A stretch of DNA of 13,655 bases from a bacterium (GTDB lineage Bacteria; Latescibacterota; UBA2968; GCA-2709665). Location: contig JAQCGA010000040.1 in the NCBI GenBank assembly GCA_027619145.1, positions 1 through 13,655 on the forward strand, in the 5' to 3' direction. Below the pieces are notes generated by a model. It had not been told where the DNA came from, searched no databases, and saw only the letters and a list, made by a program, of their open reading frames with translations. The translations under genes were made by a program, and so were the position numbers. Shown in pieces: positions 1-5,282 of the stretch (its first letter is position 1; each line of letters starts with the position of its first letter).

Positions 1-707
1 AACCGCGCAATGGGTAAGAGTACCAGGCCGATGACTACTTCGAATGCAAATTCCTGGAGGTTGATTGCCCAGGAAATAAAATCTCCGGCTGACGCATGCA
101 TGACAAGAATTCCGATGCCCACCAGGGCTCCGGCGAAGCCTACTCCGGCAGCGACGTTGTCGCGTTCGATTTCTTCGTGAACGTTATAGGGCGTTATCCA
201 GCCATACACCAGTCCGGCCAAAATGAGTGCGACCTGCCCCAGGGCCCAGAATGCTACTGCGGTCATTACATTTCCCAGAACCCCGGCTACGGCTCCATAA
301 ATAACCAGACCCGTGGCAATGTATGATGCGCACACAACGACGCCGGTACCTACGTTCTGGTCTCGTACAATTTCGTCCCGGGTTGAGAACCGGTACAGGA
401 TCAATCGATCATTCACAATTCTGGATAGATTCATGAGCACGATGGCCAGTGGGCCGTAGATCAGGACGTCGATGAGGTCTGTTTCCAAGCCGTGGGATGG
501 TCCTGACAGGACGCTTCCAATGGCGAGCACCAACCCAAAATAATACCCTGTTACGGCTACGGCTAGCGCTGTATTATCTTTTTCTGTCAGTTCTTCGCGC
601 ATGCTATAACTGGGTGTGGTGATGTCGTATACCAGTTTGCCTATCCAGAAAAGCACGTAGGCGCAAACCAGGTATATACCGGATTCCATTAATTCATTCC
701 AAATCAT
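1..707 (-). CDS. DUF350 (YjfL/UPF0719-like) inner-membrane protein, duplicated form, C-terminus missing
   Basis: Read on the minus strand from ATG at 707, the frame stays open for 235 codons to the window edge, so the C-terminus is missing. The product is very hydrophobic. It carries at least three copies of the DUF350 hallmark, a short polar loop followed by a membrane helix: TPSYSMREELTEKDNTALAV (about residues 31-50), RDEIVRDQNVGTGV (about 108-121) and TPYNVHEEIERDNVAAGVG (about 172-190). E. coli YjfL is about 130 aa and has two such units, so this protein is probably a tandem duplication. The start codon overlaps the stop of the upstream lipoprotein gene (ATGA at 704-707), implying translational coupling. 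DUF350 proteins are polytopic inner-membrane proteins of unknown biochemical role. In other bacteria they lie beside DUF1190 or DUF4247 lipoproteins and sometimes polyamine or glutathionylspermidine genes. The family call is confident; no function can be assigned. Confidence 0.85.
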   Translation of the reverse strand, partial: MIWNELMESGIYLVCAYVLFWIGKLVYDITTPSYSMREELTEKDNTALAVAVTGYYFGLVLAIGSVLSGPSHGLETDLIDVLIYGPLAIVLMNLSRIVNDRLILYRFSTRDEIVRDQNVGTGVVVCASYIATGLVIYGAVAGVLGNVMTAVAFWALGQVALILAGLVYGWITPYNVHEEIERDNVAAGVGFAGALVGIGILVMHASAGDFISWAINLQEFAFEVVIGLVLLPIAR

Positions 708-1399
708 TTTCCGAATCCTCCTCTGCTGCGGCTGCCAAAACCGGATCGGCTGCGGCCCGCTCGGCTCTGAACTTTTTGGGAAAAAGAACGGCTGCGGTTG
801 GCAATGCGCTGTTTGCGTCGCTCATAAAACGTTGGTTTTCTGGCTTTTGTTACAGATCCTTCTGTTCCCCATTCTTTATTGCGTCCGTAATATGCGCCGC
901 CGCCCCGTTGGCGGTGTGTTCGATAGTCGTTCCAATCGTTGCGGTAAATCGATCGTCCGCCCCACCCCATCAGGCTGCGCATCATTGCGTACTGTCCGTA
1001 GAACACCCAGAAGCTATTTCCGCCCTGGTTCTGCCATTGACCATATTGAGAATTGCCCACGTAATGGTAGCCTGGAGGATGAGGTGTATTGTCCACGCCC
1101 TGGTCTGTTTTTGAGGCCAGTGCCATTCCCAGGAAGTTTTCATATTGGCGGTATGTTGATTCGGGTACTGCCACCCAGTCTGTTGCGATTTCTCGTTCTC
1201 CCTGGATGATCTTGTAGCGGTGGTAATAATCTGGGAAGAAGCTCCCTTCTTCCCTCATATCTTCCAGGAGAATCATGTAGTCTGGCGCAGATGCCAGGCT
1301 GCGTTGCATTTCTACCACCGGATCTCTGGCTCCACCGCAACCTGCGGCCCACAGCGCAACCAGGAAGACCGGCCACATTGACCGGCACAACTGTTTCAT
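704..1399 (-). CDS. Lipoprotein with Arg/Ser/Gly-rich C-terminus, partner of DUF350 protein
   Basis: A 231-aa protein. The N-terminus MKQLCRSMWPVFLVALWAAG-C has a basic n-region, a hydrophobic h-region and a lipobox (WAAGC) with the lipidated Cys at residue 21, so it should be a membrane-anchored lipoprotein. The middle is polar and aromatic, rich in Tyr, Gln, Asn and Trp (for example GNSQYGQWQNQGGNSFWVFY). The last 30 or so residues are Arg/Ser/Gly-rich and end in GFGSRSRGGFGK, a tail resembling DUF1190/DUF4247-type proteins that accompany DUF350 genes elsewhere. That resemblance is from memory. The start at 1399 is chosen because a strong ribosome binding site (GGAGGA) lies 4 nt upstream and the signal peptide begins there. 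The frame is open back to 1537, but that extension only translates intergenic repeats. The stop overlaps the DUF350 start, so the pair is an operon. Function unknown. Confidence 0.82.
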   Translation of the reverse strand: MKQLCRSMWPVFLVALWAAGCGGARDPVVEMQRSLASAPDYMILLEDMREEGSFFPDYYHRYKIIQGEREIATDWVAVPESTYRQYENFLGMALASKTDQGVDNTPHPPGYHYVGNSQYGQWQNQGGNSFWVFYGQYAMMRSLMGWGGRSIYRNDWNDYRTHRQRGGGAYYGRNKEWGTEGSVTKARKPTFYERRKQRIANRSRSFSQKVQSRAGRSRSGFGSRSRGGFGK

Positions 1400-1403
1400 A
1401 GTT

Positions 1404-1409
1404 TCCTCC
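1404..1409 (-). promoter_or_regulatory. Ribosome binding site deciding the lipoprotein start
   Basis: Minus-strand GGAGGA followed by AACT and then ATG at 1399. It fixes the start at the signal peptide rather than at the upstream in-frame start codon near 1537. Confidence 0.8.
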
Positions 1410-1467
1410 ATCACGAAAGGCACGAAACCCTGCCCATAAGAACCACCCATCACGAAGGGCACGAAAC
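1408..1467 (+). repeat. Two 21-bp direct repeats containing CACGAA pairs
   Basis: Positions 1408-1428 and 1447-1467 match at 20 of 21 bases (the difference is CACGAAAGG versus CACGAAGGG). Each carries two CACGAA hexamers 9 nt apart, at 1412/1421 and 1451/1460. The unit period is 39 bp. They lie immediately upstream of the lipoprotein ribosome binding site. Read through in the lipoprotein frame they encode a repeated FVPFVM peptide, which explains the spurious N-terminal extension. They resemble the short CACGAA-type tandem units common between genes of environmental bacteria. Confidence 0.8.
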
Positions 1468-1525
1468 TCCCTGGAAGCTCGCCCCAGGCAATTCCATCCA
1501 TTAATTTTCTATCATCTCCTACCCA

Positions 1526-1556
1526 TATGAAAGACACCTAACTGTATGAAAGACAC
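1526..1556. repeat. Two 12-bp direct repeats TATGAAAGACAC, 19-bp period
   Basis: TATGAAAGACAC occurs at 1526-1537 and again at 1545-1556, so the starts are 19 bp apart, close to two helical turns. The pair lies about 130-160 bp upstream of the lipoprotein start, on the promoter side of that minus-strand operon. It could be a tandem regulator binding site or simply another short dispersed repeat. No convincing -35/-10 pair was found next to it. Confidence 0.6.
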
Positions 1557-1609
1557 ACGGGCTTGCTTATAGAAGCCTTGCATTCACTCTCTCTTTGTCT
1601 CGACCCGCA

Positions 1610-1649
1610 AACCCCGCTTCTCCTCGCAGGGGAGGTTGAGGCGGGGGTT
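1610..1649. repeat. Imperfect palindrome (two-part hairpin)
   Basis: The outer arms AACCCCGC (1610-1617) and GCGGGGGTT (1641-1649) pair with one bulged G. The inner arms CTCCTC (1620-1625) and GGGGAG (1629-1634) pair around the loop GCA. It lies just past the stop of the permease gene on the minus strand, but no U-tract follows in that direction, so it is not a canonical intrinsic terminator. It resembles the C-rich intergenic palindromes found dispersed in many environmental genomes. It may still slow or end transcription. Confidence 0.6.
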
Positions 1650-1682
1650 CGTGTCTTTTGTGTTTCTTCGTGTCCTTTCGTG
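1648..1682 (-). repeat. Short tandem array of TTCGTG hexamers (CACGAA on minus strand)
   Basis: TTCGTG or its variant TTTGTG starts at 1648, 1657, 1667 and 1677, a 9-10 nt period close to one helical turn. It is the same hexamer as in the direct repeats at 1408-1467, but in the opposite orientation. It directly follows the permease stop codon. No function can be read from it. Confidence 0.7.
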
Positions 1683-1684
1683 CT

Positions 1685-3682
1685 TCACCAGCCGTGAACC
1701 CAGTGTCCCTGTCCGGGGAACCATATGGAGTCTACCAATGCGGATATGCCGATGAAGGTTGTGTAGCCGAGTAGCAAGCCCAGGAAAAATGGGCGTGTTT
1801 TGTTGAACAGGCCAATTCCACCGAAGTGGAGTACGGCCAGTTTGATGATCCAGGCCAGGAATGCGCTGAAGCCGAAGGCCATAGAGCCCATGGTGCGCTG
1901 AAAGGCCAGGCCTACAGGGTGGAGCGGCCACCGGGGGATCCACGTTTTTAATGCGCTGAGCAGGAATACCTGGGCGGCACCTGTGAGCCAGACTGCCAGT
2001 TTCTGGGGGTCTGGAACGGTGCGATTTGAACTGTCTATGGCCGATGCCAGGCCGTTCCACATGTAGTTGTTGGCGGTTGTAAGGGTGTAGGTACGCAGGT
2101 TCATGCCGGCTTCGGTATAACACAGGTGCAGTACGTAGGCGAAGGACGCGCCCGCTCCGGCTGCAAATGCGATCCACAACGAGGGAATGAGTCGGCTGCG
2201 GTTGGGGATGCCGTTGGTCATTCGCATGTAATGCGGCATCATGGGCATGCCCATGATACGGGCTGCACCGATAAACGCTCCGCTGTTGTGCAACTGGATT
2301 CCTGTGAGTTGTTCTGCTGTCAGGTTCGCTGTACCGAACGCTGTTTTTAAAAAGGTACCGCCGTGTACGTCGGGTGGGAAAATATACGCAAAGCCGCTTG
2401 CTGCCAGGTATTTTGTGACACAGAAGTATGCTGCGGACATGAGGAGGACCGATCCGATTGCGAGGAACACGCCTTCGCCTGCGGCGGCCAACCAGCCTAC
2501 CAGAAAGGCCCAGCAGAAGGCCAGCCCAAGGAGTGCTGTGCGGTAGGACATCAACCCACCTTTGGGGTCTTCCGAGCGGTCCTGGGAGAATGCTCTTCGT
2601 ACCACGTCCCGGAGGTGTTTGCGGGATACCCAGAAGGACCAGATTGCCAGAGCCATGAGTGCGCCGTGGCTTTCCATGTGGAGCGTTTCGGTGGGGTTCA
2701 TGGGCTGGCCTGGGAGCCCTACTGCAAAACCTGTGGTGTTCATCAGGCCGATTTTTATGGGTGCGAGCAGGCCGAAGAGCCAGAAACTGAGCAGAATATC
2801 CAGGTTGCACAGGTAGGTGAATGCGATGAGAGATGGCAGAATCCGAAATGAATAGGGCGGGAACTGTCGGGCGAAGGTGATGTTTTTGGAGATATACCCG
2901 TCGAATACGGTCATTCGGGGGATGCCCGGGTTGAAATAACCGAGGATGTTCCAGCCGATAACGAAAGCCGGGATGAGGAACCCCAGCCAGAACAAGGTGT
3001 TTTTAAAGAGTTCCGGTACGTCGCGTCCGGGTCGGTTGAAACCTTCGGTCAGGTTCATTGGAATTGTGGCTAAAGGGAAGGTGAGCTTTTCGTGTTCTTC
3101 CCATTGTTTGCGGAAAATGACCGTGAGGCACAGTCCCATTCCCACAACGGCCACGCCGGCAGAAAACCACCAGAAGAGCGGGGAGAGCCAGCTTCCCAGG
3201 GGCATAGGTGTGTGTGGTGGAAGGCCGTTGTAAAACCATTCAACGGCCTGTTCGTCTGGTAAGAGATATCGTGGCATGGAGCCGAAAAATGCATCGCGCC
3301 AGCCGTTTTCGGGAGAGGCGTAATAGTAGGGGGCTGTGACGATGCCCATCCAATAGCCGGTCCAGCCGATAGCCGGGACGTTGCCGACCATCCAGCCCAT
3401 GCAGAGGATGACCAGGAGTTCGGTTCCGGATAGGGCAATCCGGGGGAACCACTTGCGCAGTCCTATGTTGACGAATATCCAGAATGTGAATGGCAGGAAT
3501 GCAGACATGGGCAGGTTGGACATGACCAGCGCTGCGGAGTGCATGACGAATTCTGTATAGTTCGTCCAGATACACAGGGCCGCTGCTGTTCCCGCACCCA
3601 GGACGATGGAGCGTACCGTAATGCCTCGTTGCGCAATGGCCGGTTTGGGTGCTGTTTGCTCAACTGTTTCGGTTAATGCCAT
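1685..3682 (-). CDS. DUF6785/DUF6784 OPT-like polytopic membrane permease
   Basis: A 665-aa, highly hydrophobic protein with a dozen or more likely membrane segments, for example about residues 23-40, 58-75, 88-108, 166-190, 229-250, 281-310, 338-352, 382-424, 499-520, 565-578, 600-620 and 631-650. Recognisable signatures are the loop WEEHEKLTFPLATIPMNL (about 194-211) and the C-terminal WIPRWPLHPVGLAF (about 581-594). These are typical of the DUF6785 and DUF6784 regions respectively, which together resemble the oligopeptide transporter (OPT) superfamily. Family members often sit near glycan-degradation genes in Planctomycetota and related groups; the substrate is unknown. The start at 3682 is chosen because AGGAAG lies 9 nt upstream. 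Longer in-frame starts exist, but the one at 3772 overlaps the predicted -10 box. The gene diverges from the toxin-antitoxin-like unit and is the nearest transporter to the two lyases, so oligosaccharide import is possible. Direction and substrate are inference. Confidence 0.85.
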   Translation of the reverse strand: MALTETVEQTAPKPAIAQRGITVRSIVLGAGTAAALCIWTNYTEFVMHSAALVMSNLPMSAFLPFTFWIFVNIGLRKWFPRIALSGTELLVILCMGWMVGNVPAIGWTGYWMGIVTAPYYYASPENGWRDAFFGSMPRYLLPDEQAVEWFYNGLPPHTPMPLGSWLSPLFWWFSAGVAVVGMGLCLTVIFRKQWEEHEKLTFPLATIPMNLTEGFNRPGRDVPELFKNTLFWLGFLIPAFVIGWNILGYFNPGIPRMTVFDGYISKNITFARQFPPYSFRILPSLIAFTYLCNLDILLSFWLFGLLAPIKIGLMNTTGFAVGLPGQPMNPTETLHMESHGALMALAIWSFWVSRKHLRDVVRRAFSQDRSEDPKGGLMSYRTALLGLAFCWAFLVGWLAAAGEGVFLAIGSVLLMSAAYFCVTKYLAASGFAYIFPPDVHGGTFLKTAFGTANLTAEQLTGIQLHNSGAFIGAARIMGMPMMPHYMRMTNGIPNRSRLIPSLWIAFAAGAGASFAYVLHLCYTEAGMNLRTYTLTTANNYMWNGLASAIDSSNRTVPDPQKLAVWLTGAAQVFLLSALKTWIPRWPLHPVGLAFQRTMGSMAFGFSAFLAWIIKLAVLHFGGIGLFNKTRPFFLGLLLGYTTFIGISALVDSIWFPGQGHWVHGW

Positions 3683-3771
3683 GCAATCCCGCTTCCTGCT
3701 TTCTCTAATGCGCATCCCAATGCGCTTGTTCGGGTTTTGCGATATTGCTGAGCCCATTCCTCTTCTGCCCA

Positions 3772-3800
3772 AAGATATGTTACCAAACCGGATGGGTCAA
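3772..3800 (-). promoter_or_regulatory. Sigma70-like promoter for the permease gene
   Basis: On the minus strand, TTGACC (3800-3795) and TATCTT (3777-3772) are separated by exactly 17 nt. The expected start of transcription is near 3765, leaving a leader of about 80 nt before the ATG at 3682. It is back to back with the plus-strand promoter, with only 5 nt between the two -35 boxes. Confidence 0.6.
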
Positions 3801-3803
3801 GGT

Positions 3804-3846
3804 GCTTGCGTAGCGTCTCGGATCACGATATATTAAACTACGGAGC
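3804..3846. promoter_or_regulatory. Inverted repeat flanking the -10 region, candidate operator
   Basis: GCTTGCGTAG (3804-3813) and CTACGGAGC (3838-3846) form imperfect inverted half-sites. The core CGTAG/CTACG is exact, centred near the -10 box of the plus-strand promoter. HigA-type antitoxins usually repress their own promoters by binding palindromes there, so this is a plausible operator. The match is short and could be chance. Confidence 0.3.
3806..3834 (+). promoter_or_regulatory. Sigma70-like promoter for the toxin-antitoxin-like unit
   Basis: TTGCGT (3806-3811) and TATATT (3829-3834) are separated by 17 nt. The predicted start near 3841 gives a leader of about 80 nt before the first gene (ATG 3923). 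The stretch from here to that ATG contains no other gene. Confidence 0.6.
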
Positions 3847-3922
3847 ATCCGCTGATTTTCTGACAGATATAATTCTTACTTTCAGAAGTCGTAATTTACG
3901 AGATTATCGTGTGAATGAATCG

Positions 3923-4231
3923 ATGATTTTTGACGTTTCGACTCCTATCGGATTCCGCGTGCACTGTACAAAAGCCTCCTGGGAATACATCTCGACGGTC
4001 AAACATCCCATTTTGAAAAACCGTATACAGGATGTAATTGATACACTACAATTCCCTCTGGAAATAAGACGCAGTACGAGAGATTCTGCCGTCCTGTTAT
4101 TCTACCGTGAAGTAGAACCTCGTTTCCTGGTCGTTGTTGCCCGTCAAGAAAACAGAGATGGTTTTCTGATAACTGCTTACCCTACAGATCGGCTTAAAAA
4201 AGGTGAAATCGTATGGACCGTATCAAAGTGA
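3923..4231 (+). CDS. Candidate RelE/BECR-fold nuclease toxin (PBECR/DUF4258-like)
   Basis: A 102-aa protein starting MIFDVSTPIGFRVHC. It has the small alpha/beta layout of RelE/barnase-like nucleases: a helix with TVKHPILKNRIQDVIDTL, then strands RRSTRDSAVLLFYR and FLVVVAR, and a last strand GFLITAYPTDRLKKGEIVW. The conserved-looking His of KHP, the R-x-S after the first helix, and the Thr/Tyr of ITAYPTD are the likely active-site positions. I recall this pattern from phage-barnase-like (PBECR) and DUF4258-type proteins; the exact family is uncertain. No clear ribosome binding site precedes the ATG. A GTG at 3911 is an alternative start that would add four residues, and a TTG at 3806 is unlikely because it lies in the -35 box. 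The gene overlaps the DUF2283 gene by 19 nt. Toxicity and RNA cleavage are inferred from family and context. Confidence 0.75.
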   Translation: MIFDVSTPIGFRVHCTKASWEYISTVKHPILKNRIQDVIDTLQFPLEIRRSTRDSAVLLFYREVEPRFLVVVARQENRDGFLITAYPTDRLKKGEIVWTVSK

Positions 4232-4437
4232 TTCACGACATAAAAGGGCGTACGTTAACCGTATGGTGGGGGAATCCCGATCAGGAGTATGTAAGCACGT
4301 TGACGGATGATGAAGTCATTATCATGAAAGATCCTTCCGGACGTGTGATTGGTTTCGAAGCACTCCATTATCATCCGGAAGAAACCGGTCCGGGACTCTC
4401 CGTTGAAACCAGCATTCAGCCTGCTGTTGCAGAGTAA
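4213..4437 (+). CDS. DUF2283 small protein, probable partner of the upstream nuclease
   Basis: A 74-aa protein beginning MDRIKVIHDIKGRTLTVWWG. Its motif order is that of DUF2283: an initial strand with D-x-x-x-x-x-L-x-V, a middle LTDDEVIIMKDPSGRVIGFEAL with acidic residues, and a Gly-rich turn. The C-terminal 20 or so residues (ending ETSIQPAVAE) are an extension with little structure. Its start lies inside the last codons of the nuclease gene and its stop is 4 nt before the HigA-type gene, so the three are co-transcribed and probably translationally coupled. DUF2283 proteins are often encoded next to DUF4258-type small nucleases and are suspected antitoxins or immunity partners. No DNA-binding motif is visible. 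The family call is good; the role is inferred. Confidence 0.8.
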   Translation: MDRIKVIHDIKGRTLTVWWGNPDQEYVSTLTDDEVIIMKDPSGRVIGFEALHYHPEETGPGLSVETSIQPAVAE

Positions 4438-4441
4438 AAAA

Positions 4442-4855
4442 ATGGCAACCTCGCTTGAAAAAGTATCCAGGATCTGGCCGACCGTTCAGGATATTTTTCG
4501 AGTACCCCATACAGAAGAAGACTGTGAGCGACTGGTTGAGTTGCTTGACAACCTGGTGGATGAAGTTGGGGAAGACGAAAATCATCCGCTTGCTTCGCTG
4601 GTGGAAACGGTGGGAACGCTGGTGGAATCTTATGAAACACATCATATTCCCGAAGTAGAAGGCAGTCCGATTCAGGCACTGTGTGTGCTGATGGAAATGC
4701 ACGGTTTGAAGCAGTCTGAATTGCCAGAACTTGGTAGCCAGGGCGTTGTGTCTGAAATTCTGTCTGGAAAACGCCAATTGAATCTGCGTCAGGTGAATGC
4801 GTTGAGCAAACGGTTCAACGTTTCTCCGGCTGTTTTTGTGGACGTCTCGGAATAA
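4442..4855 (+). CDS. higA: HigA-type antitoxin / XRE-family HTH regulator (COG5499-like)
   Basis: A 137-aa protein. The N-terminal half is acidic and helical, including DENHPLASLVETVGTLVESYETHH (about residues 42-65, split here as DENHPLASLVETV and GTLVESYETHH). The C-terminal half is a helix-turn-helix: MEMHGLKQSELPELGSQ, then VVSEILSGKRQLNLRQV, then NALSKRFNVSPAVFVD. This is the COG5499 HigA layout, whose members neutralise HigB mRNA interferases and repress their own operon. No HigB-like gene is present; a PBECR-like nuclease and a DUF2283 gene sit in its place. The start is the ATG 4 nt after the DUF2283 stop, where the recognisable HigA sequence begins; an upstream in-frame ATG at 4349 would overlap DUF2283. 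A strong terminator follows 34 nt after the stop. Confidence 0.85.
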   Translation: MATSLEKVSRIWPTVQDIFRVPHTEEDCERLVELLDNLVDEVGEDENHPLASLVETVGTLVESYETHHIPEVEGSPIQALCVLMEMHGLKQSELPELGSQGVVSEILSGKRQLNLRQVNALSKRFNVSPAVFVDVSE

Positions 4856-4889
4856 TTGCAAAGATCAGGTCGGTCAGAATCTATACAGA

Positions 4890-4920
4890 GGCTCTGGTGA
4901 TTTCTTCGCCGGGGCCTTTT
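4890..4920 (+). terminator. Rho-independent terminator of the toxin-antitoxin-like unit
   Basis: GGCTCTGGTG (4890-4899) pairs over ten positions with CGCCGGGGCC (4907-4916), including three G-U pairs, around the loop ATTTCTT. It is followed at once by TTTT (4917-4920). It lies 34 nt after the HigA stop and separates this unit from the downstream lyases. Confidence 0.85.
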
Positions 4921-4956
4921 CCATTTGGGTTTGCCCGAGGGTGGTTCAATCTTATA

Positions 4957-4984
4957 TTGGACGGGCGCTGATTTTGTATTTAGT
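4957..4984 (+). promoter_or_regulatory. Weak promoter candidate upstream of the lyase genes
   Basis: TTGGAC (4957-4962) and TTTAGT (4979-4984) are separated by 16 nt, downstream of the terminator and in an AT-rich patch. This is the best sigma70-like match I found in 4921-5282, but it is a poor one. If used, the transcript would carry the 73-bp palindrome in its leader. Confidence 0.2.
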
Positions 4985-5007
4985 TAAAATAATAACCGAT
5001 TTCCGCA

Positions 5008-5080
5008 TGTCATTCTCGCGTAAGCGGGAATCCAGGTTTTTCTGACGACGGATTCCCGACAAAAGCACTCGGGAATGACA
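5008..5080. repeat. 73-bp double palindrome (TGTCATTCYCG...CGGGAATGACA), REP/MITE-like
   Basis: The outer arms TGTCATTCTCG (5008-5018) and CGGGAATGACA (5070-5080) pair with one G-T position. The inner arms CGGGAATCC (5025-5033) and GGATTCCCG (5050-5058) pair perfectly over 9 bp. The whole can fold as a cruciform or as nested hairpins. The sequence closely resembles a dispersed intergenic repeat (GTCATTCCCGCGnAAGCGGGAATCC type) found in many unrelated bacterial genomes. It encodes nothing; its mobility mechanism is unknown. Confidence 0.85.
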
Positions 5081-5172
5081 GGCAAAATTTACAGAACAGG
5101 TTTCGTTGAAATGAATTGTTTCTGGATTTGCAACGTTTTTTGAGCGTAAGTCTTGCTACGCCTCCCAGGCAC

Positions 5173-5229
5173 CGTGGACAGGAGCACCGAAGTGATCTCG
5201 GAGCCCTCTGGTGTTCTGGAGCGCCCACG
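5173..5229 (+). other. Possible structured 5' leader before the first lyase gene
   Basis: CGTGG (5173-5177) can pair with CCACG (5225-5229), and inside it GGAGCACC (5181-5188) with GGTGTTCT (5210-5217, including two G-U pairs), giving a nested stem about 50-110 nt upstream of the ATG at 5283. It matches no riboswitch I recognise. The remainder of 5081-5282 shows no gene. Confidence 0.3.
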
Positions 5230-5282
5230 TTCTGAACTTCCACCGGACTGAATTCGACCGATTTTGAGACCAGGAGAAGCCG

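Noticed and set aside
96..326. Small plus-strand open frame at the left end
   Set aside because: It is antisense to the well-supported DUF350 gene and has no recognisable domain.
1400..1537. N-terminal extension of the lipoprotein to a start near 1537
   Set aside because: The extension translates the 21-bp repeats, would hide the signal peptide, and a strong ribosome binding site lies directly before 1399.
1408..1682. CRISPR-like array
   Set aside because: The repeats are short, closely spaced and without spacer-sized unique inserts; no cas gene is present.
1584..2810. A 408-codon open frame overlapping the permease in another minus-strand frame
   Set aside because: The Arg/Pro/His-rich translation has no domain pattern, and the permease frame has clear membrane segments and family motifs.
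3806..3922. TTG-initiated longer form of the nuclease candidate
   Set aside because: The TTG is within the predicted -35 box and the extra residues do not resemble the family; family-like sequence begins at 3923.
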